DNA of 64,000 nucleotides, taken from positions 248,001 through 312,000 of the forward strand of contig JAADJZ010000016.1 in NCBI GenBank assembly GCA_011032825.1. The letters run 5' to 3'. The position numbers and the translations under genes were made by a program. Each line of letters begins with the position of its first letter. The first letter of the stretch is position 1. The notes under the pieces are model-generated. The model saw nothing but the letters and a program-made list of their open reading frames with translations. It had not been told where the DNA came from and did not search any database. This DNA comes from Massariosphaeria phaeospora (lineage: Eukaryota > Ascomycota > Dothideomycetes > Pleosporales). Shown piece by piece: positions 54,976 to 64,000 of this stretch.

Positions 54976-56722
54976 ATGTCAGAACTCAGTGTCTACGACA
55001 AAGATCCGACACTGTACCTCTTCACCTCGCTCACAGCTGGCTCTTCGCACATAATAACCGCTACCTCGCGCATCGACACTATCCTCAAAGCGAACAAGCT
55101 TGCGTTCAAGTATGTGGACACCGCAACCGATGACCTGGCACGGAAGCTGTATGGCAGGAGGGGCAAGGGCAAGAAGCTCCCGCTGCTGGTGAAGGAGGGT
55201 TTCGTACTCGGCGTGCGTACATATACAGATGCTGGCAGAAAGGGATGGGGCTAACATTGCGGTGTAGGACCTCGAGGAGATCGAGGAGTGGAACGAGTAT
55301 GGCGAGCTCAGGGAAGCCCTGGGGTTCGATGATACACCTGCCCCCTCGAAACCCACCCCGAAGGCCCCAAATGCAGCACCGGCAGCAGCATCGGCACAGA
55401 AGGAGAATGTCCCGGCTGTCACTGCGGAACAGAACCTGGCAATTCGACAGCTCGGCGCCGAAGCTGCAAAAGTCGCGGCGGCGAAGAAACAGACTCCCGC
55501 GAGCATCTCGACGACAAATCCGCTGCTTACGGAGAAGACTAACTCACCTGCTACTGCTACACCGACTAAGGGAACGAAGTCAGACCTAAGCGGTATCCTC
55601 TCGCCCCGCTCAATTGCGCTACCCGCGACACCGAAACCATCCACTACAAGCAAGGATAAGGGCAAAGACATGAGCAAGGATAAGAGCAAAGATAAAAGCA
55701 AAGATCAGGCCAAAGACGAGGCCAAAGATAAGGCTAAGGACAAGAGCAACGACAAGAGCAACGACAAAATCAGCGACAAGAGCAAAGACAGGGGCAAAGA
55801 CAAGGCCAAAGACAAGGCCAAAGATGAGGCCAAAGACAAAGTCAAAGATAAAGCCAAGGATAAAGCCAAGGATAAAGCCAAAGACGAGGCCAAAGATAAG
55901 GCCAAGGACAAGAGCAAAGATAAGGCCAAGGACAAGAGTAAAGACGAGAGGAAAGACAAGAGCAAAGACACGAGCAAAGATAGGAGTAAAGACAAGAGCA
56001 AAGATAAGAGCAAAGACAAGAGCAAAGACGAGAAGACGATTGCAGAGAAGTTCGGTATCCCGAAGCTGACGTCCGCGCCTGTGAAGAACCCGCCTTCAAT
56101 GCATGTCGACGCCGCACATCCGGAGCTCGCAGCCCCGCCGAAGTCTGTGTCACAGAAAGCGCCGCCTGTAGGTAACGAGAAGCTCAAGAAGGTCGAGCAG
56201 AAACCGACGACTGCGGAAGAAGCTAGTAGTGAGGAGGACGAAGAGGAAGATGATGATGATGAGGAGGAGGAGGAGGAAGATGAAGACGAGAGTGACGATG
56301 ATGCGGACGAGGAGGAGAATGACGATGATGAGGAAGAGGAGAGCGAGGACGAAAGTGAGGAGGAGAGCGTGCCAGTTATCGTGAAAGGAAAAGAGGCGCC
56401 GAGTTCTGCTGAGAAGAAAGTAGAGACTCCTGCGGCCAACAAAGCGAAACCTCAGGAGCAGAGCGCCAAGGAGGAGAGCGACGATGATGCGGATGAGGAG
56501 GAGAGTGATGATGATGGGGATGAGGAGGAGAATGACGACGATGCGGATGAGGAGGAGAGTGACGAAGATGACGAAGAGGAGAGTGAGGAGGACAGTGAAG
56601 AGGAGAGCGTACAGAATACTGTGCAAGGAAAAGCAGCGCCGAGTTCTGTGGAGAAGAAAGTGAAAACTCAGGAGCAGAGTGCAAAGGCTGCTGATAAGGC
56701 TGGCGATAGTGTGGAAGATTGA
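54976..56722 (+). CDS. SH3BGR/glutaredoxin-like fold protein with KD-repeat and acidic tail
   Basis: Exons 54976-55212 and 55268-56722 join in phase 0 to 563 residues. Residues about 8-100 form a thioredoxin-like domain of the SH3BGR/glutaredoxin-related type (LYLFTSLTAGSSHI, KANKLAFKYVDTA, KKLPLLVKEGFVLGDLEEIEEWNEYGEL); there is no CxxC, so it should not be redox-active. An Ala/Pro-rich linker leads to a run of about 130 residues (around 215-345) of alternating Lys-Asp with Ser/Ala (SKDKAKDKSKDK), encoded by 12-bp units. After a short non-repetitive segment comes a tail with two long Glu/Asp blocks separated by a repeated segment (GKEAPSSAEKKVET, GKAAPSSVEKKVKT). The tail should be disordered and highly charged. 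The function of fungal members is unknown; a scaffold, cortical-actin or chromatin-binding role would all be guesses. Confidence 0.85.
55650..56035 (+). repeat. In-gene 12-bp tandem repeat coding (S/A)KDK
   Basis: About 30 imperfect copies of a 12-base unit of the type agcaaagayaag/gccaaggayaag. Period and coding frame agree, so length changes by whole units keep the frame. Confidence 0.9.
56230..56610 (+). repeat. In-gene GAG/GAT-rich acidic repeat, duplicated block
   Basis: GAG/GAA/GAT/GAC runs encode poly-acidic tracts at about 56230-56365 and 56475-56610. They are separated by and followed by two similar stretches (56380-56460, 56625-56690), suggesting a duplication of one roughly 250-bp block. 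Confidence 0.8.
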
Positions 56723-57180
56723 ATACGGGCCTACTATGTGGTTTACATTCTGGCCTGAGCAAGCAGGAGAAGTGGGATTCGTCTACATCATCAATGGGGT
56801 GATACACGAGCTGTTGTTTCCAGGATTGTAGTACAATACAACGCTGCTGATGATGAAGATGCCGTTGCGCATCATTCATCCAGCGTCCCAAACAAAATAA
56901 ACAAAAATCACCTCACTGAACTCTCCATATCGTTCATCCGCAACGCAATCCTGCTCATGGTTTTTTCTAATCGAAACTTTACTAATAGGCGAGTAGACTT
57001 CGAAGTCTTTCTGTCGTCCGTACAAGACATCTCAGCGGTATCATTGGTATTTGTTTAGGTTTTGGCGATCACAGCTTCCACGCATGGAACTAGTACAAAC
57101 CATCTTCGAAAGAGAATCGTCATCATCTGGATATCTTTTAGAGGTTGCAGGTGCGAGGGTTGTTGTGAGGTGGAGATGGG
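56723..57180. other. Intergenic, 3' flank
   Basis: No gene seen between the end of the thioredoxin-fold gene and the second repeat array. Confidence 0.5.
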
Positions 57181-59110
57181 GTAAAGAGGAGGGGGCTTAT
57201 ATATTGTGAGTATGGTGAGGGAGGAAGATGCAGGGGAGGAGAATGCAGGGAGGGAGGAGGAAAGTAATGGTACGGAGTTGGAGAGTTGACTGCGGCAGAG
57301 TGATCATCAGCATCATCACCAACGCAATTGTCTGAGTCTCATGATATTCTACACATCCCCGTGCTGACTGAGTGTGTTTTAGCAATCGTTTCGAGAGCGC
57401 GTAGACATAGTGAGATGTCAGTCGAGATTTGGAGAAACACAACTCTATAGATAGGTTATTGGACGTATTAGACCAACGCCATGCAGGTATTTTTCGCAAT
57501 TTTCTTACGAACGATAACGTGGGAGAGAGCGTGTAGGGAGGAAGATATAATGGCGGGGAAAGAGGTAGGCTATATACTAGAGGAAGGGATTTGGAGGAAG
57601 CAAGGAAGAGTAACGAAGATGGTGAGCGGCATCGCTATCAGCTCGCATACCGCTTCTATTCTCCATGACTTTTAGATTTTCGAGTCTGCTGGGTCTGTAT
57701 GTGTCTCTACTCCAAACACGGGCACAGCTATGGTATTGTAGAAGCAGAATTTTTAGATAAGGACTCTCGGAACTCCGTGTGAAGAACAAAGAAAAAGCAA
57801 AGGAAAGGAGGGCTTATATACTATTACTTCTGGTGTAGCTAGTACGAAAGACAGCGGATAATAAAGATAGGGAGTGACGAACGTCTCCACCACTACCTTA
57901 CAATGATGCTCTAGCGCGGCAGTGTAGTGCGTGTAAGGTCCTGTTTGCTCTCTTCTAGACACACAGTTTTGGAAACGGCGACATCTTTTAAAAGGACGCC
58001 GACAACGCCTACAATATACTATGTAACTATGTAGCTTTTTAGAACTCTCAATAGTAGTGTTGAGAGGAGGAGGTAAAGAGTCCTAGATACGAGGGGGCTT
58101 ATATACTTGATTACTGCGCATTTATCGAAATATCTTCGCGATGTAGAGTAGAAGCATATATGTTTTTAGAAGCGCTTCTTATAGCGCCCCAGATACACCG
58201 CCATTCTCTAAGATCTACTACCTTTTTTACGAAATTTATACCAGCTTGATTTATTTTAGGCTTCGAAAGTTGAAGAGCTATCTCGTGAGGATAAATGGAT
58301 GATACCGAAAGAAGGGGGTCTATATACACAGACTACACGCGCGATTACAAAGTTTGTAAAAGGGTTTTGGTGGCTGAGAATGAGAAGGAGACATGGCCAC
58401 TTTTAGTGCGTAGTTTTTAAACCCGGAGGTACCGTGTATCACTGGATCTGGCGAAAACAGGAGACACTATATCGGGAAGAGCATGCTATTTTTTTATTCA
58501 TTCGACACAGACGGATGCTTGTCGAGAGAAGTAATGAATGTAGGAAGGAGACTTTTATACCCACTGGAAGCGACGAAACATAAGAGAGACATAAAGACTA
58601 CGTGGATAAGATTTTGAATAGAGGGAGTTGTGTTTATTCAAGTTCAGCGAACATGTCGTAGTTGAACTTCGATTTCTTAACATTCAGAGTAATATTTATC
58701 ATGCTTCTCTACACATGTAAAGAGCCCCGGTGGTTTTAGATAATGCTAATTTTAGAGATCGTGTAGAGGAAGGAAGAGGAGAGGAGAGAAGAGCTATGTT
58801 ATATCCCCTGCGCGCCGTGACATGATCTAGCTTGAGTTATCTAACAAGAAACTTGCTTGAGCTATGTGATATCGAGTGACTGTCTCGTACTGGACATATT
58901 CCATGGACTATAATGCGGCCAATTCTTTTCAGATAGGCGCAGCCACCATCGTTTGAGTATCCCAACATCTTTTTTCCAGTACCATGCGTGCTAGTATTGA
59001 TGATTTTGGAGACGATGCAGACACAGCTTGTGAGAAAATAACTGGGAGATATCAGGCAAAGTAAGGCTTAAAAGTCTGCCTGTGGGAGCGAGAAATAGTA
59101 CATGAACCAT
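57180..59110. repeat. Second degenerate ~250-bp tandem repeat array
   Basis: A purine-rich string followed by a TATA-like string recurs: gaggagggggcttatatat (57190), gtaggctatatactag (57565), ggagggcttatatacta (57804), gagggggcttatatact (58088), gaagggggtctatatac (58312), gaaggagacttttatac (58543), then decayed forms near 58795 and 59060. Spacing is 220-370 bp, mostly near 250. Read on the minus strand each unit carries GTATATAAGCCCCCT. There is no long open frame and no transposon hallmark. Unit length resembles the 34.9-38.0 kb array although the motifs differ. Confidence 0.7.
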
Positions 59111-61158
59111 CGGCGCCTTAGACAGCAAGGGGGAGTCTTTTGACTACTACAGGAGCATAGAACTGCTTTACTCGTACTCGAAGCAATGTGTTCCCGAATA
59201 GGCTATGCATTCTCATGGCGCATGACACTGGCGATTTTCGAAAGAAACCATAGGCCGATATTGTAGGCTCTCTAGAAAACGGAAATGCAGAGATCCTTGG
59301 TAATGATGAGGAAGACACAGTGGAAAGATAATAGTTTGTTTAGCCAACTAAAGGCGCCCGAACCATACTCAAGCCCAGACAACAACTTATCCGTGGCCCT
59401 TACATTGGAAAACCGGTTACGTTCCATCCGCTTCTCACACTCATACAAAAGTTGGATGGGAGTCTAGACGAAATCGCCCAGCCTACGCTCAGGCCAAAAA
59501 AGCACATTTTCGAGTGACATTCTTTATTGTATGCACGGCTTGTCAACGCTCTGAGTGTCGCGTCAAGGAGAAGTATAGGGTGGGGTCACTGTCACAACTC
59601 TTTGATGTAGTGTTTCCGAGACGATAACGGTGCACACGACAACATCGAGTGTTTAGGCCCCGTCTTACAGAGTGGCTTCCCGTTACAACGTTTTCCAGGC
59701 GAAGGAGACGATGATTGTGCATCCATGATAGTTTAGCGAGCGAGAGGCTAAGTTTCGAGTTACTGATAGTGTCGGGGATTGTGGGCAACGCGCATGTGCG
59801 GAATATTGAAGGATTGAACTGAGGTTGTATTGTGTGTAGCTACGAACGGTAGATATACATGGGTGGCTGTAAACAGCGCTAGTGCAGGATGGGTAGTCGC
59901 ACCACACCGAAGGTGAGGCGCGGGTTACTTCATGAGGCAAGAGAGCCTCAAACCTTGACAGATAGAGATGAGGTTCCGTGTGACATGGTGGTGCTGAATA
60001 GAATAGTCTCGGGCTATCGTGTGGTGATGGTGGTGATCGCGTAAGATTAGCTAAGCAGAAGTCACAGCGTCTGATTGGGCAACGGTACGGTAACCGAGAC
60101 TTCCCAAGTTCAACAACTCCACCGTCAACGTCGCTCCTCACTGCAGCTCTTGCATGGAACCTTTGAAAAGTGCATATCGCTCGACACGCGTCACAGTCGA
60201 TATGGGCGTTTATATTTCGTAATGGCCATATACCGTATACCGACGACTCGTCACCAGCTCGCATGCTTTCCACGCCGAGCCTCAGGACCAGCCAGTCGCA
60301 AGCTCAGTCCATCAGAACCACAACCCTCCATCGAATGACATCGTGTCGGGCCATTACAAAAGAGGACTGTTTGAGCTCATCTCCTACACCTTTGATGCTG
60401 CTTAGCACTTGGCGGAGTTCAGCCCGGATCCGCTCCTGTTTCAGGAGGCCAGGATGCGGATGCCGATCTCAGCTCCTCTTACCGCCACCTGAGGCTCAAT
60501 TGGCCATCCCCGGTGTCGTCGCTCCGTCCAGTTCGCCGCGGAGAATTTTTGAGCCAGGATGCACTCGTATCAATCGTCGGGAGCGGCCGCACACGAAGCG
60601 CGCTCGGAGCTTGGCCTGTCTGGAAGACAGCCGCAAAACACTAGTGTCGACCGTGTCAACCGTGTCGACGGGCATCCAAAGGTCGTTTTAGAAGATTTCT
60701 GGCGCATTTGGCTTCCTCTGTGACGTTTGTGACAAGCTCTTGTACAAACTAGGGACCCACGTGTGATCCATTGAACCAGTACGAGACCACTGCCTAGCGC
60801 TCGGCGGCCCCAGGCGTGCGTAGGCACGTACGATTTCGGTAAGGATGTCGCTGAAAAGCGTGTCTTTGACCACTGTGCAGCGGTGTTGCGTCTAGCTTGC
60901 TCTTGCCGTACTCCTGATCCGAAGGTAAGTGGGCCACTGTGGAACGCGCAGGTCACAGCTCAGGTGAGAGGCTTGTGGAGAAGGGCAATAAGAAGATCAT
61001 CTAGTCTCATTTGCCCAAAATGCTATGCTGAGCGTCTACTTCTAATTCTGTTCTATGAACTTATTTTCTAACAAAGTCCTGAGGCTATTTTCTCTACCTC
61101 TTAATACCGCGCCGGTCGCAAGCTTTACTTTCTATTTACTGTAGACCAGCTACTGAAA
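59111..61158. other. Intergenic region upstream of the dioxygenase-reductase gene
   Basis: About 2 kb without a supported gene. A 196-codon minus-strand frame (59683-60273) and a 173-codon plus frame (60170-60691) overlap and have no recognisable motif. The right end should hold the promoter of the fusion gene. Confidence 0.5.
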
Positions 61159-64000
61159 ATGTCCGTTCGAGCTTGCCCTGTCAGTGGGCGGAACGGTCCT
61201 GCTACCGGAGGAGCTTGTCCAGCAGGTCGTGTTGGACCAAGAGGTAGAGACTTGTATCAACCATGAACTACCGCGCTAATACAACGTAGGTTGCGCCTTT
61301 GCTGCGTTTCAACCAAACCTGGGTGCAGCCACGGTCTATTCTGATGTGAGTCGAGTCCTAGTTGGCTAGAGTAGCCTAGTCGAAACTGATACCTAACGAT
61401 CCGTAGGGCTCTGATGATGCGGGCGTACTTTATGAGAAAGAACGAAAGACGCTGAACGAGATGCTCATGCCTGAAGCTCCCGCCCGGGAGGTTACACACG
61501 GCCTCAGGAACGCAGACAACCTCCAGCCGGCAGACACCGACCTCCTCGCAATGGCACTCGGGGCACCAGCACGTCGTGTCCTGATGCGAGCAGAAGAGGT
61601 GGGGCCCCAAACGGGATGGAAGGATGGCTATCTGTCCTCAACATACGGCTTTCTACCACCCGACCCTAGCGATAGTCCTGTGGCGCTTCGAGGTTCGCCG
61701 GGGAGGATCTGGAGCGATCTCTGCGAGAGAATGCCCGGTGTCGTGGCCCGAGGAAATGTCCGAAATTCAATTCTTGCTCTCCCTATGGTCTACGGTACAC
61801 GAGATCTCATTCCGGATCGAGCATTGTGGGCAGCGACAGTATGTTTAGGCATACTGGCGAGTGTGTATCGCTACGAGGAAATGAACGATGGTAATGAGGG
61901 AGTCAGCGTCGTCCCACCACAAGGCGCCTTCAAGAATATTGCAGGCGAGGAGGACGAAGAAGAAGAGACGAAAGGAATTCCCCGAAATATCGCAATCCCT
62001 CTTCGACAAGTGTGCACAAGAATGGGCCGCGCGCTTCCACATCTTACCCAGTTTGATGTCTCCATTTACAACTACAAACTAAGGGATCCGACAAGCACTC
62101 AGCCTTACCTCGCCCGAACAGAAAACATGGACCTCCGGTGGCCAGTAAGTCATGTTCCATCCACTCTGCGGCGTATACTGACAGATTAGGTGTTTAACGA
62201 CCGTGGTGAAGCCATGTTCCTGCTATGTATGGCTGAGGTACACGGCTGCTTCCAATCTGGTGTGGAATCAGTCACACGATGCCAGGAAGTAAGTGGATTG
62301 GTGAGATCATTGGTATACATATACTGACTGACTAACTAGGCTGTGATGAATCGCGATCCGGAAACTCTCCTCCGGGAAATGGTCCAGCTCAAATCAATCA
62401 TCGACCAGCTCCCTTACGTCTTCCACAAAATCAGCGTCAACCCAAACGCCGGAGAACAGTTCGCGAACCCGGTTGAGTGGGGTCAACGATATGCCAAGTT
62501 CAGCGCACCTCTTTCGAAACGAGTGCCGGCCCTCTCTGGACTTGCCTTGCCTTTGTTCCTTCTTATGGACGCGTTCATTGGCCGAAAAAATTACACATCT
62601 TTCCTCGGAGTAGAAGCAGTACATCTGAGAAGGTGGCTACCATTGAACATTCGGGCATTCATTTCTGCGATCGAGACGCATTACCTAGTGCCAGAGTTTG
62701 TGAAGGCTAGCGGCGATCCGAGGCTCGAAGGTGTCCTTGAAGGCCTTATCGAAAGTTACGCTGGTGAGCGCGGATTCATGGGTACTCACAGATGCAAGTG
62801 AACCTTCTTTTATTGGCGGTTCTTTGTACTAACTCGACTAAGACAAGGTATACGGCTTCCTCGAAGTAGTCGCTAAAACCGGTCGTGCCGAGACCAACGG
62901 AAACTCTGGTGCCACCGACTCGGATGGACGTCCATGGGAAGAAGTCCACCGCACTCTATCGGATGCCATGAAGGAAAGACTTAGCCCATACCGTGGTGAT
63001 GTCAAGGTCCAGCCTCATGAAATGCGCGGTTCGTTCGAAGAATGCCGATTTCAAGCTCGGATACTAGAACGACAGGTTGTCGATCATGATGCTGATCGAT
63101 CGACTAGTATGGTCACGTTTGATTTGCATAATACGGGTATCACATTTCAACCAGGTAAGTGACTTCTCAGAGAACTGGAATTTACAGTGCTAACATACGC
63201 ATAGGTGATCGTCTGGCTGTAATGCCAATGAACCCTTCATACGAGACAGCCAAAGTAGCCGCCGCTTTAGGGTTGGAAGAACTCCTCGATAGCATTGTCC
63301 CAGTCGAACAAGGCTCAGAGTGGGCGAGATTCTCGAAACATATCGAAGTCGTATCCAAAAAGCCGAATGCAGGGCTTACCGTACAGGATGTGCTGAAAAG
63401 AGGTCATCTAGCACCCTTGACAAAAGACCTCGTAAATACGGTGAGTTGCTTGCGGGGATTGGCGTTCCTCTGGACTAACTCATAAGCAGATTCACCACAT
63501 CTTCCACGCTTCCTCTCAGACCACCCTACAACTCCTTTCTTCAGAAGAATGGCCGGTTAAAGGCAGTGTCGGCGACTTGCTGCAAACTGCCATTGCGGAA
63601 GTACCACAGGAAATCTGGGATCATGCCTTTGACCTTTCCAACCTGGCTTGGCTACCGAAGCTTCTCAAACTTGAAGTGCCCCGGACATACTCAATTTCGA
63701 ACTCGAGTAACGAACTTCTTCCCAGCTTGATAGATCTTACTGTGACACGTTCAGAGACGGCTCGTGACCCCGCCTTCCGCTCTGTTCAGCCCTCGCTACC
63801 ACTCTATGGCGTTGCAAGTGGGTTCCTCAATCCGGCACCTAGCCTGATGGAATATCCTCATGATGACCCCGATGATGCCGCGGTCGTAATCGGAGTATCG
63901 CGCCCAATTCAATTTCAACTTCCACCTTCGACTACTGTTCCGGTTGCCATGTTCGCTGGTGGTTCTGGCATCGCACCTTTCCGAGGATTCTGGCAAAAGC
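61159..64000 (+). CDS. Indoleamine 2,3-dioxygenase-like / FAD-NADPH reductase fusion (5' part)
   Basis: Eight exons so far: 61159-61243, 61290-61345, 61407-62144, 62190-62288, 62340-62793, 62843-63154, 63205-63440, 63490 to the window edge; about 830 residues, C terminus missing. Residues 1-47 carry two Cys-Pro motifs (RACPVSG, GACPAGR). Residues about 100-490 resemble the IDO family: IAIPLRQVCTRMGRAL, NYKLRDP...ENMDL, QLPYVFHKISVNP, WLPLNIRAFISAIE, SGDPRLEGV and the heme-proximal His segment GTHRYKVYGF (H476). After a short linker comes a CPR/sulfite-reductase-type flavin domain: SFEECRFQARILE, PGDRLAVMP, PRTYSIS, YGVASGFLN and the NADPH-site MFAGGSGIAPFRGFWQ. No flavodoxin (FMN) domain lies between. 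Intron 5 is GC-AG. A heme dioxygenase carrying its own electron supply is inferred; the substrate is unknown, and N-terminal IDO similarity is weak. Confidence 0.85.

Noticed and set aside
55705..56442. 245-codon minus-strand frame rich in Leu/Ser/Ala
   Set aside because: It is the mirror of the KD and acidic repeats of the real plus-strand gene.
59683..60691. 196-codon (-) and 173-codon (+) frames upstream of the fusion gene
   Set aside because: They overlap each other, have no motifs and no splice-supported extension.

Overview
The window is a piece of a filamentous ascomycete chromosome, most likely a Dothideomycete. Genes have short spliceosomal introns (mostly 46-137 bp) with GTRNGT donors and CTRAC-type branch sites. 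The gene set is typically fungal: hybrid histidine kinase, CreB-type deubiquitinase, LSD1 with an HMG box, arginine-specific CPSase, filamentous-fungal SCM3, and a YAP/AP-1-like bZIP. A sharply bounded AT-rich block carries RIP-type decay. No species is claimed.

Layout. (1) 0.8-27.2 kb is a conserved housekeeping block: hybrid histidine kinase (-), YOS1 (+), CreB-like ubiquitin protease (-), LSD1-like demethylase (-), LCL3 nuclease (+), mitochondrial CPSase large subunit (+), SCM3 CENP-A chaperone (-) and ATG6/Beclin (+), the last two divergent from a 297-bp shared promoter. (2) 27.2-42.4 kb is looser: an F-box protein (+), a flavodoxin-like quinone reductase (+), about 3 kb of degenerate ~250-bp tandem repeats, a small secreted protein (-) and a Kv-beta-type aldo-keto reductase (+). 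(3) 42.6-50.3 kb is an AT-rich island: a long foldback element, a dead Ty3/gypsy element on the minus strand and nested MITE-like repeats. (4) 50.3-56.7 kb holds a bZIP factor (+), a SnoaL-like protein (-) and a thioredoxin-fold protein with a huge KD-repeat/acidic tail (+). (5) 56.7-59.1 kb is a second degenerate repeat array. (6) 61.2-64.0 kb holds the 5' part of an indoleamine 2,3-dioxygenase-like protein fused to an FAD/NADPH reductase module, cut by the window edge.

Two observations stand out. The flavodoxin-like reductase ends in TGA-CTA, the classic leaky stop context, and the same frame stays open for 67 more codons and finishes in a CaaX box (CAIL); this predicts a rare prenylated membrane isoform made by stop-codon readthrough. 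The gene at the right edge looks like a self-sufficient heme dioxygenase: an IDO-like domain with its proximal histidine, two Cys-Pro heme-regulatory-like motifs at the N terminus, and a ferredoxin-reductase-type FAD/NADPH domain with no FMN domain between. Also notable are an arginine-CPSase intron whose only in-frame acceptor inserts seven residues into a conserved ATP-grasp motif, two GC-AG introns, and a 14-nt microexon that splits the catalytic cysteine codon of the ubiquitin protease.

All exon joins were worked out by hand from splice signals, reading phase and family motifs; none is backed by transcript data.
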